The notes under the pieces: generated by a model | Database searches by the model: none | What the model saw: the letters and a program-made list of their open reading frames with translations, nothing else | What the model was told of the DNA's origin: nothing | Translations under genes and position numbers: made by a program | From: CAYSLU01 sp964431965 | Lineage (GTDB): Bacteria; Verrucomicrobiota; Kiritimatiellia; CAIKKV01; CAYSLU01 | Reading direction: 5' to 3' | Assembly (NCBI GenBank): GCA_964431965.1 | Contig: CAYSLU010000099.1 | Location: 1 to 18,530, forward strand | Length of the DNA: 18,530 bases | Shown: in pieces, positions 1 through 7,987 of the stretch | Layout: every line of letters begins with the position of its first letter | How positions within the stretch are numbered: position 1 is the stretch's first letter

Positions 1-2
1 TG

Positions 3-407
3 CTATCGGGCGCTGGTCGTGCGGGGACCGGCGCCGTGCCCGGCGCGGCGCAGACGATCAGCGGGTTCCGGGTTCCGGAGTACGATGAGCAGGGCAACCT
101 CAAGTGGCAGCTGCTGGGGGAGACCGCATCGGTCATGACGAACGGCAGCGTCCAGGTGGGCAACCTGCGCCTGGAAGTGTTCAAGGACGGCCGCATGTAC
201 GCGTGCATCACCTCTCCCCGGTGCATATACGACCGCGGTCAGAACGTCATCACGTCGGACGATGCGGTGCAGATCGAGACCGACCGGATGGCGGTGCGCG
301 GCCGCGGGTTCGTCTGGGACCGCGCCGGGGAGACGGCGCGGATTTTCGACCAGGCGGAAGTCGAGTTCAAGAGCGTCACGGGATGGTTCACAGGAGAGCG
401 CAAGTAA
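3..407 (+). CDS. lptC: LptC-like LPS export protein (5' end outside window)
   Basis: Probable LPS export component of the LptC/DUF1239 family. LptC is anchored in the inner membrane and passes LPS from LptB2FG to LptA in the periplasm. The frame is open from base 3 to the TAA at 405-407, so the gene enters from the left edge. The first visible residues (LSGAGRAGTGAV) look like the tail of a signal peptide or membrane anchor. A GTG at 36 could start a 123-residue product, but that would lack any anchor, so I treat the gene as partial. The body has the family's pattern: GFRVPEYDEQGNLKW, then alternating short beta strands with conserved-looking 'asp' and 'ttd' type turns. The family call also rests on its position directly before lptA and lptB; its TAA overlaps the lptA ATG by one base. 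Sequence similarity alone is modest. Confidence 0.7.
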   Translation, partial: LSGAGRAGTGAVPGAAQTISGFRVPEYDEQGNLKWQLLGETASVMTNGSVQVGNLRLEVFKDGRMYACITSPRCIYDRGQNVITSDDAVQIETDRMAVRGRGFVWDRAGETARIFDQAEVEFKSVTGWFTGERK

Positions 408-910
408 TGGGTGCCCTACAGATCGGCTGTCGGTTGGCGCTGGCCGTGTTGCTGGCGGGTGCGGGCGCGGCGGGCGCAGAGCCGCAGCCGGCGGCCACAA
501 CGAACAGCACGATGATCACGTCGAAGCGGCTGACGTTCGACTACCAGAACCGGTACGCGGTTTTCGAGGAAGACGTCGTGGTGAAGGATCCCGCGGTCCA
601 GATCAAGTCGGACAAGCTCAGCGCCGTGTTCGAGAAGGACAACAACCCGAAGGTGATCGTGGCCACGGGTCACGTGCGGATCGAGCAGGACGACCGGCGC
701 GCCGTGTGCGATCGGGCCGTGTACGAGGTGAAGAGCGGCCGCCTTGAGCTCACCGGCAACCCGGTGATACGTCGCGGGACGGAGTACCTGAAGGGCACGA
801 CGATCATCTTCTGGCGCAACGACAACCGGGTCGAGGGCAAGGACGTGCAGATGCTGCTCGACACGGGCGGCGACTCGAACGCGAATATCAAGAAGATGCT
901 GGGGGATTGA
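407..910 (+). CDS. lptA: LptA/OstA-like periplasmic LPS transport protein
   Basis: Periplasmic LPS-binding bridge protein of the OstA/LptA family, 167 residues. The ATG at 407 overlaps the lptC stop (TAATG) and has AGGAG at 392-396, ten bases upstream. Residues 1-24 form a clear signal peptide: a short polar start, a hydrophobic core (ALAVLLAGAGAAG) and an AGA|E cleavage site. The mature part shows the repeated beta-strand pattern of the OstA domain: 'ITSKRLTFDYQNRYAVFEEDV', 'VQIKSDKLSAVFE', 'VIVATGHVRIEQDDRRAVCDRAVY', 'GRLELTGNPVIRRG'. In the family these strands stack into the beta-jellyroll that carries lipid A. Neighbours lptC and lptB support the call. A longer frame runs upstream from 104, but it overlaps lptC and lacks the signal peptide, so the 407 start is chosen. 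Confidence 0.88.
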   Translation: MGALQIGCRLALAVLLAGAGAAGAEPQPAATTNSTMITSKRLTFDYQNRYAVFEEDVVVKDPAVQIKSDKLSAVFEKDNNPKVIVATGHVRIEQDDRRAVCDRAVYEVKSGRLELTGNPVIRRGTEYLKGTTIIFWRNDNRVEGKDVQMLLDTGGDSNANIKKMLGD

Positions 911-914
911 TCCC

Positions 915-1646
915 ATGGCGGGCGACGCGCTGCTGGAAACGGACGGGCTGGTGAAGCGGTACCGGGGCCGGACCGTGGTGAACGGGGTCAGCATCCGGAT
1001 CGGCCGGGGGGAGATCGTGGGGTTGCTCGGGCCGACCGGGTCGGGCAAGACGACCTCCTTTCATATGATCGTCGGGCTGGTGAAGCCGACGGAGGGGCGG
1101 ATCGTGTTCGACGGCCGGAACGTGACCGGCTGGCCGATGCACATGCGCGCCCGGGCGGGCATGGGCTATCTGTCGCAGGAGCCGTCGGTCTTCCAGAAGC
1201 TGACCGTGGAAGACAACGTGCTGGCGATCTTGGAAACGCTGGACCTCGATTCGGACGAACGGCACCGGCGGCTGGAGCAGCTTCTGGACGAGCTGGGGAT
1301 CGCCGGGCTGGCTAAGCAGAAGGCGTTCACGCTCAGCGGCGGGGAGCGCCGCCGGCTGGAGATCACACGCGCCCTGGTGACGAATCCGGCCATGATTCTG
1401 CTTGACGAGCCTTTCAGCGGGGTTGATCCTTTGGCCGTTAACGACGTGCAGGAGATCATTATCCGGCTGAAGGAGCGCGGGTTGGGAATCCTGATCACGG
1501 ACCACAGCGTGCGCGAGACGCTGGCGATCGTGGACCGGGCCTACCTGATCTGCGAGGGAAAGGTTCTTCGGGAAGGGACGAGCGAGTTTCTGATCAGTGA
1601 CCCGGTGAGCCGGGAGCTCTATCTGGGGCCCCGCTTCAGCATGTAG
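915..1646 (+). CDS. lptB: LPS export ABC transporter ATPase LptB
   Basis: Cytoplasmic ATPase of the LptB2FG extractor that drives LPS out of the inner membrane. It is 243 residues, the usual LptB length. Visible ABC motifs in order: Walker A GPTGSGKTT at 39-47, Q-loop Gln88 in YLSQEPSVF, signature LSGGERRR at 140-147, Walker B ILLDEPFSGVDP at 161-172 with catalytic Glu165, and the switch His197 in TDHSV. The stretch LSQEPSVFQKLTVEDN is typical of LptB rather than of other ABC ATPases. The Walker A has T and S where most LptB proteins, as I recall, have N and A (GPNGAGKT); this is a conservative variant. The ATG at 915 lies four bases after the lptA stop. In many proteobacteria rpoN follows lptB; here hpf follows directly. 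Confidence 0.95.
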   Translation: MAGDALLETDGLVKRYRGRTVVNGVSIRIGRGEIVGLLGPTGSGKTTSFHMIVGLVKPTEGRIVFDGRNVTGWPMHMRARAGMGYLSQEPSVFQKLTVEDNVLAILETLDLDSDERHRRLEQLLDELGIAGLAKQKAFTLSGGERRRLEITRALVTNPAMILLDEPFSGVDPLAVNDVQEIIIRLKERGLGILITDHSVRETLAIVDRAYLICEGKVLREGTSEFLISDPVSRELYLGPRFSM

Positions 1647-1652
1647 GCGCGC

Positions 1653-1659
1653 AAAGGAG
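1653..1659 (+). promoter_or_regulatory. Shine-Dalgarno site of hpf
   Basis: AAAGGAG, nine bases before the hpf ATG at 1669. It is one of the strongest ribosome binding sites in the first operon and fixes the hpf start in the 22-base gap after lptB. Confidence 0.75.
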
Positions 1660-1668
1660 CATACGGAC

Positions 1669-2028
1669 ATGGAAATCGAGATCACCGCGAGGCATGTGGA
1701 TGTGACCGATCTGGTTAAGGATCACGCCCGGAAGCGGTTGGACAAGATTGCCGGCGAGTTTCCCCGGATCGAGACCATGCACATGATTCTCGATGTCGAG
1801 AAGTATCGCCATATGGCGGAGATCGTGGTTCAGGGGCGGAAGATGCTGCGGCTGGAGGCCCGCGAGGTCTCGAGCGACATGTATGCGTCGATTGACGCCG
1901 CAGCCGACAAGATCGAGAAGCGTCTGCGGCGCAAGACGGACATCCGCAAGAGCAAGAAGAGCCGGGCGGGGCGGCTGCCCGGCGAGGCGGTCGAGCCGGC
2001 GGAGGAAGAGGCGGCTGCGAATGAGTGA
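1669..2028 (+). CDS. hpf: Ribosome hibernation promoting factor, short form
   Basis: Short-form HPF/YfiA-family protein, 119 residues. HPF binds the decoding region of the 30S subunit and helps form inactive 100S ribosomes in stationary phase. Residues 1-96 carry the S30AE beta-alpha-beta-beta-beta-alpha fold, with the typical start MEIEITARHVDVTDLVKDHA and the final helix YASIDAAADKIEKRLRR. A basic run (KTDIRKSKKSR) follows, then a short acidic, Ala/Glu-rich tail. The C-terminal dimerisation domain of long HPF is absent, so this is the short type that in other bacteria works with a partner such as RMF. It sits between lptB and hprK, a place where hpf is also found in proteobacterial rpoN operons. 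Its last eight bases overlap the start of hprK. Confidence 0.93.
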   Translation: MEIEITARHVDVTDLVKDHARKRLDKIAGEFPRIETMHMILDVEKYRHMAEIVVQGRKMLRLEAREVSSDMYASIDAAADKIEKRLRRKTDIRKSKKSRAGRLPGEAVEPAEEEAAANE

Positions 2029-2986
2029 CAGCGGGCCCAAGAAGCGCGGCATTACAGTCGGCGACTTCCTGGAAGCGGGGCGGGAGAAGCTGGGCCTGGA
2101 GCTGGAGGCCGGCGGGGACTGGCTGGACCGGCCGATCCACGAGGCCACGATGAACCGGCCGGGCCTGGCCCTCACGGGCTTTCTTCAGTATTTCGCGCAC
2201 CGGCGCGCGCAGATCTTGGGCCATGCGGAGAACGCCTACCTCGCGTCGCTGCCGGCGGCGGAGCGGACGGCCCGGCTCACGGTCTTTTTCGAGCATGGCA
2301 TCCCCTGCGTCATCGTGACCCGCAACCGGAAGATCGTGTCCGAGATCCGCGAACTGGCCGAGCGGTTCCGGACCCCGGTGCTGCGCTCGCCCATGATCAC
2401 CATGCACTTCATCAACGCCGCGACGCTCCTGATGGAGAACCTGCGCGCGCCCCGGATGCTGATGCAGGGCACGATGGTCGATATCCAGGGCATCGGCATC
2501 CTGATTGAGGGGGCGGCCGGGGTGGGCAAGAGCGAGGCGGCCCTGACGCTGCTGAAGCGGGGGTGCAGCCTGATTGCGGACGACGTGACGGCGCTCCGGC
2601 TGGACAGCTCCGGAACGGTGATCGGCGCGCCGATCGGCGTGACGCGCTACCACATGGAGATTCGGGGGCTGGGGATCATCCACGTGCCGAGCCTGTTCGG
2701 CGTGGGGTCGGTTCGGGGAGAGAAGCAGCTGGATTTGATCATCACCCTGTCCACGATGGAGCAGTATTCGAGCGAGGACCAGTTCAGCGAGAAGCGGCGG
2801 ACCCGGGACGTGCTGGGCGTGGCGATTCCGACCGTGACGATCCCGGTCGCGCCCGGCCGCGACGTGGCCAACCTCGTCGAGACGGCCGCGCTGGACCAGA
2901 AGCTCAAGCGACTGGGCCACGATGCGGCGAAGGAGCTGGACGACAAGCTCAAGGTCGTGCTGACGGGCGGGGAGCGGACAACGTGA
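2021..2986 (+). CDS. hprK: HPr kinase/phosphorylase
   Basis: Bifunctional HPr(Ser) kinase/phosphorylase, 321 residues, normal length. It phosphorylates the regulatory serine of HPr with ATP or PPi and removes it by phosphorolysis. The ATG at 2021 overlaps hpf by eight bases, with GGAGG at 2001-2005. The N-terminal domain (1-130) has the family signature NRPGLALTGFLQYF and RRAQILGHAE. The kinase domain has the P-loop GAAGVGKS at 164-171, the double Asp IADD (187-188), the family motif MEIRGLGII at 212-220 with Glu213, and the C-terminal IPVAPGRDVANLVETAA at 274-290. Two positions differ from the canonical pattern I know: Gln149 stands where Gram-positive HprK has a conserved His (VHGVLVD), and RGCSLIADD replaces RGHRLVADD. 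Its substrate gene ptsH follows with a four-base overlap. Confidence 0.95.
   Translation: MSDSGPKKRGITVGDFLEAGREKLGLELEAGGDWLDRPIHEATMNRPGLALTGFLQYFAHRRAQILGHAENAYLASLPAAERTARLTVFFEHGIPCVIVTRNRKIVSEIRELAERFRTPVLRSPMITMHFINAATLLMENLRAPRMLMQGTMVDIQGIGILIEGAAGVGKSEAALTLLKRGCSLIADDVTALRLDSSGTVIGAPIGVTRYHMEIRGLGIIHVPSLFGVGSVRGEKQLDLIITLSTMEQYSSEDQFSEKRRTRDVLGVAIPTVTIPVAPGRDVANLVETAALDQKLKRLGHDAAKELDDKLKVVLTGGERTT
2620..2635. repeat. Perfect 16-bp palindrome in hprK
   Basis: GATCGGCGCGCCGATC, a perfect palindrome in the codons for residues 200-206 of HprK (VIGAPIG). It could arise from GC-rich codon choice alone. Confidence 0.55.
2969..2974 (+). promoter_or_regulatory. Shine-Dalgarno site that fixes the GTG start of ptsH
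   Basis: GGGGAG inside the 3' end of hprK, eight bases before the GTG at 2983. It supports the GTG start, since no ATG lies near the HPr domain in this frame. Confidence 0.6.
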
Positions 2987-3288
2987 CCAAGGACCCGGAC
3001 AACACGCGCGGGAAGTCCCGAGCTCTCGTGCGGGAGTTCCGGATACAGAACCAGTTTGGGCTGCACGCCCGGCCGGCGGCCCTGTTTGTTAAGACGGCCT
3101 CCCGCTTTGAGGCCGACCTCTCGGTCGAGAAGGACGGCAGCCGCGTGTCCGGCAAGAGCATCATGGGGCTCATGACGCTCGAGGCCGGGTTTGGCGTCCG
3201 GCTGAAGGTGATCGCGGAGGGGCCCGATGCCGAGCAGCTGCTCATCGAGCTTGAGAATCTGATCAACAGCAAGTTCTTTGAGGACTGA
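2983..3288 (+). CDS. ptsH: Phosphocarrier protein HPr with N-terminal extension
   Basis: Small cytoplasmic phosphocarrier of the PTS, 101 residues. The GTG start at 2983 overlaps the hprK TGA as GTGA. The active-site histidine is His28 in FGLHARPAA, and the regulatory serine for HprK is Ser59 in SGKSIMGLM. Their spacing of 31 residues is the same as His15/Ser46 in standard HPr, so both control sites are kept. The protein has about 13 extra polar residues at the N-terminus compared with E. coli HPr. If they are not translated, no good alternative start is visible downstream before the first strand. With hprK before it and ptsI after it, the gene set encodes a full EI-HPr-HprK relay. Confidence 0.93.
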   Translation: MTKDPDNTRGKSRALVREFRIQNQFGLHARPAALFVKTASRFEADLSVEKDGSRVSGKSIMGLMTLEAGFGVRLKVIAEGPDAEQLLIELENLINSKFFED

Positions 3289-3298
3289 AGCCCGCCCG

Positions 3299-5077
3299 AT
3301 GCAGAAGCGACGGAAGAGCGCCGCTGACGAGGTTGTCATCCAGGGGATCGGCGTTTCCCCGGGCGTGGCGGTCGGGCCTGCATTTCTGGTCACGCGCGAG
3401 GAAGACTCGGTCGTCGAGCGCGAGATCGAGTCATCCGAAGCGATCTCGGAGATCATCCGCTTCGAGGACGCCGTCATCGAGACGCGCCGTCAGATCCTCC
3501 ACATTCAGGCGAGCCTGGGCCGGTCGATCGGCCAGAAGGACGCCAACATCTTCGACATGCACCTCATGGTGCTCGACGACGGTGCCTTTGTGGAAGAGGT
3601 TATCCGCGGGATCGAGCGGGAGCGCCGGAACGCCGAGGCGACGGTCCGGGCGGTCTCGACGAAGTACGCGGACGCGCTGGAGCGGCTGGAGGACGAGTAC
3701 CTGAAGGAGCGCGTGGCCGACGTGAAGGACGTGGCCCGCCGCGTCCTGAGGAACCTGGCCGGGCGGGAGACGCTCCTGCTCGCGGATCTCAAGGCCCGGA
3801 GCATCATCGTCGCGGCCGACCTGGCGCCCTCGGAAACCGCCATGCTCCGCAAGGAGCTGGTCCTGGGATTCGCGACCGAGATGGGCAGCGCCGTGTCGCA
3901 CTCCGCGATCATGGCCCGGGCCCTGAAGATCCCGGCGGCTGTCGGGCTCCACGATCTCGGCGACCGCATCGAGACCGGAACGGAAGTGCTGCTGGACGGC
4001 AACAAGGGCCTGTTCATTGTCCGGCCCACGCCCGAGCGGCTGGCCGAGTACGGCAAGGTCATCGAGGCGCGGCGGAGCATCGTGACCAGCCTGACGAGTC
4101 TGAAGCTGCAGCCGGCCGAAACGAAGGACGGACACCGGATCCGGCTCGTGGCGAACATCGAGCTGGTGGACGAGACTGATGAAGTCCGGCGGCAAGGCGC
4201 CGAGGGTGTCGGCCTCTACCGCACCGAGTACTTCTACCTGACCCGACGGGACTTGCCCGGCGAGGCGGAGCAGGCGGAGGCCTACTCGACCGTGGCGTCG
4301 CGGCTGGCTCCGGATTCGGTGACCGTTCGTACGGCGGACTTGGGCGGAGACAAGCTGGCCCCGCATCTGACGGCCAACGAGATCAACCCGTTCATGGGCC
4401 TCCGGGCCATCCGGCTGAGCCTGGCCCAGCCGGACATGTTCCGAACGCAGCTGCGGGCCATTCTGCGCGCGAGCCGCCACGGCAACGTCAAGATCATGTA
4501 CCCGATGATCAGCACCGTCAGCGAGGTGGTTCGAGCAAACCAGCTGCTGCGGCAGGCGATGGACGAGCTGCGTGCCGAGGGCGTGCCGTTCGATGAGCGG
4601 ATCCCGGTGGGCGCCATGATCGAGCTGCCCTCCGCGGCGCTGACCGCCGAGATGATCGCGGAGCACGTCCAGTTTTTCAGCCTTGGAACGAATGACCTCG
4701 TCCAATACACTCTTGCGGTTGATCGAGTGAATGATCGGGTGGCGCACCTCTATGAGCCGACCCACCCGGCCGTGCTCCGGCTGATCGCCCGGACGATTCA
4801 GGAGGGGCACGCGCGGGGGCTGCCCGTCAGCGTCTGCGGCGAAATGGCCGGGGATCCGGTGCTTGCGCCGTTGCTGGTCGGGCTGGGGGCGGACGAGCTG
4901 AGCATGTCGCCGCCGGCTATTCCGATGGTGAAGGATGCGATCCGGAGCATCACGTGGGTGCAGGCGAAGGATCTCGCGCAGGAGGCGTTGAGCATGAAGT
5001 CCGGAGCGGAGATCCTGGCGCGCTGCCGGGATCTGGCCCGGTCGGCAGCGCCCGAAATTCTGGAGCTGATCGGCTGA
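3299..5077 (+). CDS. ptsI: PTS Enzyme I (phosphoenolpyruvate-protein phosphotransferase)
   Basis: Enzyme I moves phosphate from PEP to HPr. The protein has 592 residues, slightly longer than E. coli EI (575). I choose the ATG at 3299, ten bases after the HPr stop; a TTG at 3278 inside ptsH is open but has no ribosome site. The N-terminal domain begins IQGIGVSPGVAVGPAF. The phosphorylated histidine is His201 in AVSHSAIMARALKIPAAVG. The PEP-binding barrel shows GVGLYRTEYFYL (303-314), DLGGDKL (347-353), NPFMGLRAIR (363-372), MYPMIS (400-405), IELPSAAL (441-448), SLGTNDLVQYTLAVDR (461-476) and catalytic Cys513 in SVCGEMAGDP. All key motifs are intact, so it should be active. Codons 459-480 are unusually AT-rich compared with the rest of the gene. 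Confidence 0.96.
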   Translation: MQKRRKSAADEVVIQGIGVSPGVAVGPAFLVTREEDSVVEREIESSEAISEIIRFEDAVIETRRQILHIQASLGRSIGQKDANIFDMHLMVLDDGAFVEEVIRGIERERRNAEATVRAVSTKYADALERLEDEYLKERVADVKDVARRVLRNLAGRETLLLADLKARSIIVAADLAPSETAMLRKELVLGFATEMGSAVSHSAIMARALKIPAAVGLHDLGDRIETGTEVLLDGNKGLFIVRPTPERLAEYGKVIEARRSIVTSLTSLKLQPAETKDGHRIRLVANIELVDETDEVRRQGAEGVGLYRTEYFYLTRRDLPGEAEQAEAYSTVASRLAPDSVTVRTADLGGDKLAPHLTANEINPFMGLRAIRLSLAQPDMFRTQLRAILRASRHGNVKIMYPMISTVSEVVRANQLLRQAMDELRAEGVPFDERIPVGAMIELPSAALTAEMIAEHVQFFSLGTNDLVQYTLAVDRVNDRVAHLYEPTHPAVLRLIARTIQEGHARGLPVSVCGEMAGDPVLAPLLVGLGADELSMSPPAIPMVKDAIRSITWVQAKDLAQEALSMKSGAEILARCRDLARSAAPEILELIG

Positions 5078-5120
5078 CCGCCGGCAGCTTGGGCAAGACA
5101 ACAGGCAGGAGACGCGGCAT

Positions 5121-6287
<1,167 letters not shown>

Positions 6288-6330
6288 TCCGAGGCGCCGC
6301 ACGCCGGTCGTTGACGGCGGGTGGCCGCCA

Positions 6331-6359
6331 CCGCCGGCCCGGGCTTTCCGGGCCGGCGG
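6331..6359 (+). terminator. Perfect 12-bp GC hairpin after metK; possible terminator or attenuator
   Basis: In the 108-base gap between metK and the LptF/G gene, CCGCCGGCCCGG at 6331-6342 pairs perfectly with CCGGGCCGGCGG at 6348-6359 around a five-base loop GCTTT. The stem is all G and C. No T-run follows; the next bases are GGCGGAGCCCG, so it is not a textbook intrinsic terminator. It could still pause or end transcripts, protect the 3' end of the upstream mRNA, or control translation of the next gene, whose start is 36 bases further on. The rest of the gap holds nothing else I can recognise. Confidence 0.45.
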
Positions 6360-6395
6360 GGCGGAGCCCGTGCGTCGTTCCGGCCGGGTGATCCC

Positions 6396-7496
6396 GTGCG
6401 AATCATCAGTTCATACGTCTTACGCAGCTTCCTGACGGCCTTCGGCGTCACGTTGGCTGTTTTCACGTTTGTGATGTGCGTGGGCGTGATCTTCAAGATC
6501 ACGGACTTGCTGGCCCGCGGAGCCTCCGCCGGCCACATGGCCTACATCTTCCTCTGCGGGGTTCCGAGCGCCCTGTCCTTTGCAATTCCGGTGAGCGGGC
6601 TGACCGCGTCCCTGCTCGTATTCGGCCGGCTGTCGGCGAACCGCGAGATCACGGCGATGAAGGCGTGCGGTGTGAGCCTGTGGGAGATCATGTCCATGCC
6701 GCTGTTCGTCGCGGCAGCCATGACGGCGGTGTGCCTGTTCGTGAACGGCCAGCTGGCTCCCATCGGGCGCTTCGTCCAGCGCACGGCCATCAAGGATCTG
6801 GGCATGGCTTCGTTCTTTCAGCTCCTGGAGGAGGGGCGGTTCGTGCGCGACATCCCCGGGCTGACGGTCTACATCGACCGCAAGGCCGACGACCGGATCT
6901 ACGACGTGCTCATCTACGACACCCGGCCGGGCCAGCCGCGCCGGGAGATCCGGGCCCAGTCCGGGGCCGTGCGGCTCAGCGCCGACCGGTCCGAGCTCGT
7001 CGTGGACCTGTGGAGCGTCCGCGTGGACCCGTTCTCGCCGGATCGGCCCGGGCCGGGATACTGCGACCACATGCCGCTGAAGATCCCGCTCGACACGCTC
7101 CGGTTCGGGCAGGTGACGAAGCGCGAGGGCGATCTGACGGCGGCGGAACTGCTGGCGCGGATCCGCGCGCCGGCCCGGTTCTTCCCGGACCTGGCCCCCG
7201 CCGCGCTGGCCCGCCAGCGGATGGCTTTGGTTGTGGAGCTGAACAAGCGCGTCGTCCTGGCCGCGGCCTGCCTGGCGTTCGTTCTGATCGGGGCCCCGCT
7301 GGGCATCCAGGCGCATCGGAAGGAGTCTTCAATTGGCGTTGCCATCAGTTTGTTCGTAGTGCTAAGTTTCTACGCGTTTGTGATTGCGGCGGACGCGCTG
7401 TCCAAGCGCCCCGAACTGCTTCCGTACGTGTTTCTCTGGATCCCGATCGTAGCCTTTGCGGGCGGCGGTACGTATCTCGTGCGGCGGGCCCAATAG
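6396..7496 (+). CDS. lptF: LptF/LptG family permease (YjgP/YjgQ)
   Basis: Inner-membrane permease subunit that works with LptB to extract LPS; 366 residues, the usual size. The topology fits the family: hydrophobic segments at about 11-34, 49-77 and 100-118, a periplasmic beta-jellyroll at about 135-275, and three C-terminal segments at about 285-304, 311-332 and 342-360. The sequence NREITAMKACGVSLWEIM (82-99) is the family's cytoplasmic coupling region for LptB. I choose the GTG at 6396 (VRIISSYVLRSFL), where family members start; the frame is open upstream to a GTG at 6321, but that adds a polar stretch across the hairpin. No good Shine-Dalgarno site is visible. LptF and LptG usually come as a pair; only one copy is here, and I cannot say which of the two it is. 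Codons 311-329 are AT-rich. Confidence 0.88.
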   Translation: MRIISSYVLRSFLTAFGVTLAVFTFVMCVGVIFKITDLLARGASAGHMAYIFLCGVPSALSFAIPVSGLTASLLVFGRLSANREITAMKACGVSLWEIMSMPLFVAAAMTAVCLFVNGQLAPIGRFVQRTAIKDLGMASFFQLLEEGRFVRDIPGLTVYIDRKADDRIYDVLIYDTRPGQPRREIRAQSGAVRLSADRSELVVDLWSVRVDPFSPDRPGPGYCDHMPLKIPLDTLRFGQVTKREGDLTAAELLARIRAPARFFPDLAPAALARQRMALVVELNKRVVLAAACLAFVLIGAPLGIQAHRKESSIGVAISLFVVLSFYAFVIAADALSKRPELLPYVFLWIPIVAFAGGGTYLVRRAQ

Positions 7497-7522
7497 GGGG
7501 GGCGTAGCGCCGGGAAATTCCC

Positions 7523-7530
7523 AAGGAGGG
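7523..7530 (+). promoter_or_regulatory. Strong Shine-Dalgarno site of fabZ
   Basis: AAGGAGGG, seven bases before the fabZ ATG at 7538. It is close to a full match to the 16S rRNA anti-Shine-Dalgarno sequence and the best in the window, so fabZ is probably translated well independently of the upstream gene. Confidence 0.8.
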
Positions 7531-7537
7531 TGGACGG

Positions 7538-7987
7538 ATGACGACGATACTCGGAATCGACCAGATCATGAAGCTGCTGCCGCATCGCTATCCGTTCCTG
7601 CTGGTGGACCGGATCGTCGAGTGCGACGACAAGACCCGCATCGTCGGCATCAAGAACCTGACGATGAACGAGCTGTTCTTCCAGGGCCACTTTCCGGGCG
7701 CGCCGGTCATGCCCGGAGTCCTGCAGCTTGAGGCGATGGCCCAGACCGGCGGCATCCTGATCGTACGGCTCGGGGGCCTGGCGGGGCGGGTGCCCTACCT
7801 CATGTCGATCGACAAGGCGAAGTTCCGTCGCCCCGTGGTTCCCGGGGACCAGCTCCGCATCGAGGTCGAGTTCCTGAACCTTCGGTCCAAGATTGCGCGC
7901 TTCCAGGGCAAGACTTTTGTCGACGGCAACCTGGCGTCCGAGGCCGAGATCCTGTGCATGATCACGGAGCGCGAGGCCGCCGTATGA
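7538..7987 (+). CDS. fabZ: 3-hydroxyacyl-ACP dehydratase FabZ
   Basis: Cytoplasmic hot-dog-fold dehydratase of fatty acid synthesis, 149 residues. It converts 3-hydroxyacyl-ACP to trans-2-enoyl-ACP and so competes with LpxA for the same hydroxyacyl-ACP pool. The N-terminal motif LPHRYPFLLVDRI is typical. Catalytic His51 lies in FFQGHFPGAPVMPG and the partner Glu65 in VLQLEAMAQ. The ATG at 7538 is backed by the strong ribosome site at 7523-7530. The stop overlaps the lpxA start as ATGA, so the two are translationally coupled, as in the classical lpxD-fabZ-lpxA-lpxB block. There is no sign of an LpxC-FabZ fusion. Confidence 0.96.
   Translation: MTTILGIDQIMKLLPHRYPFLLVDRIVECDDKTRIVGIKNLTMNELFFQGHFPGAPVMPGVLQLEAMAQTGGILIVRLGGLAGRVPYLMSIDKAKFRRPVVPGDQLRIEVEFLNLRSKIARFQGKTFVDGNLASEAEILCMITEREAAV

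Noticed and set aside
3278..3298. TTG start for ptsI inside ptsH
   Set aside because: No ribosome site, and the ATG at 3299 gives the usual EI opening.
5078..5120. Possible SAM riboswitch before metK
   Set aside because: The gap is 43 bases, too short for SAM-I or most other SAM classes, and no aptamer stem is visible.
6321..6395. Upstream GTG start for the LptF/G gene
   Set aside because: It adds 25 polar residues encoded by the hairpin region, which the family does not have; GTG at 6396 fits the family start.
7512..7522. Short inverted repeat GGGAA/TTCCC before fabZ
   Set aside because: Five-base arms with a one-base loop cannot form a real hairpin.
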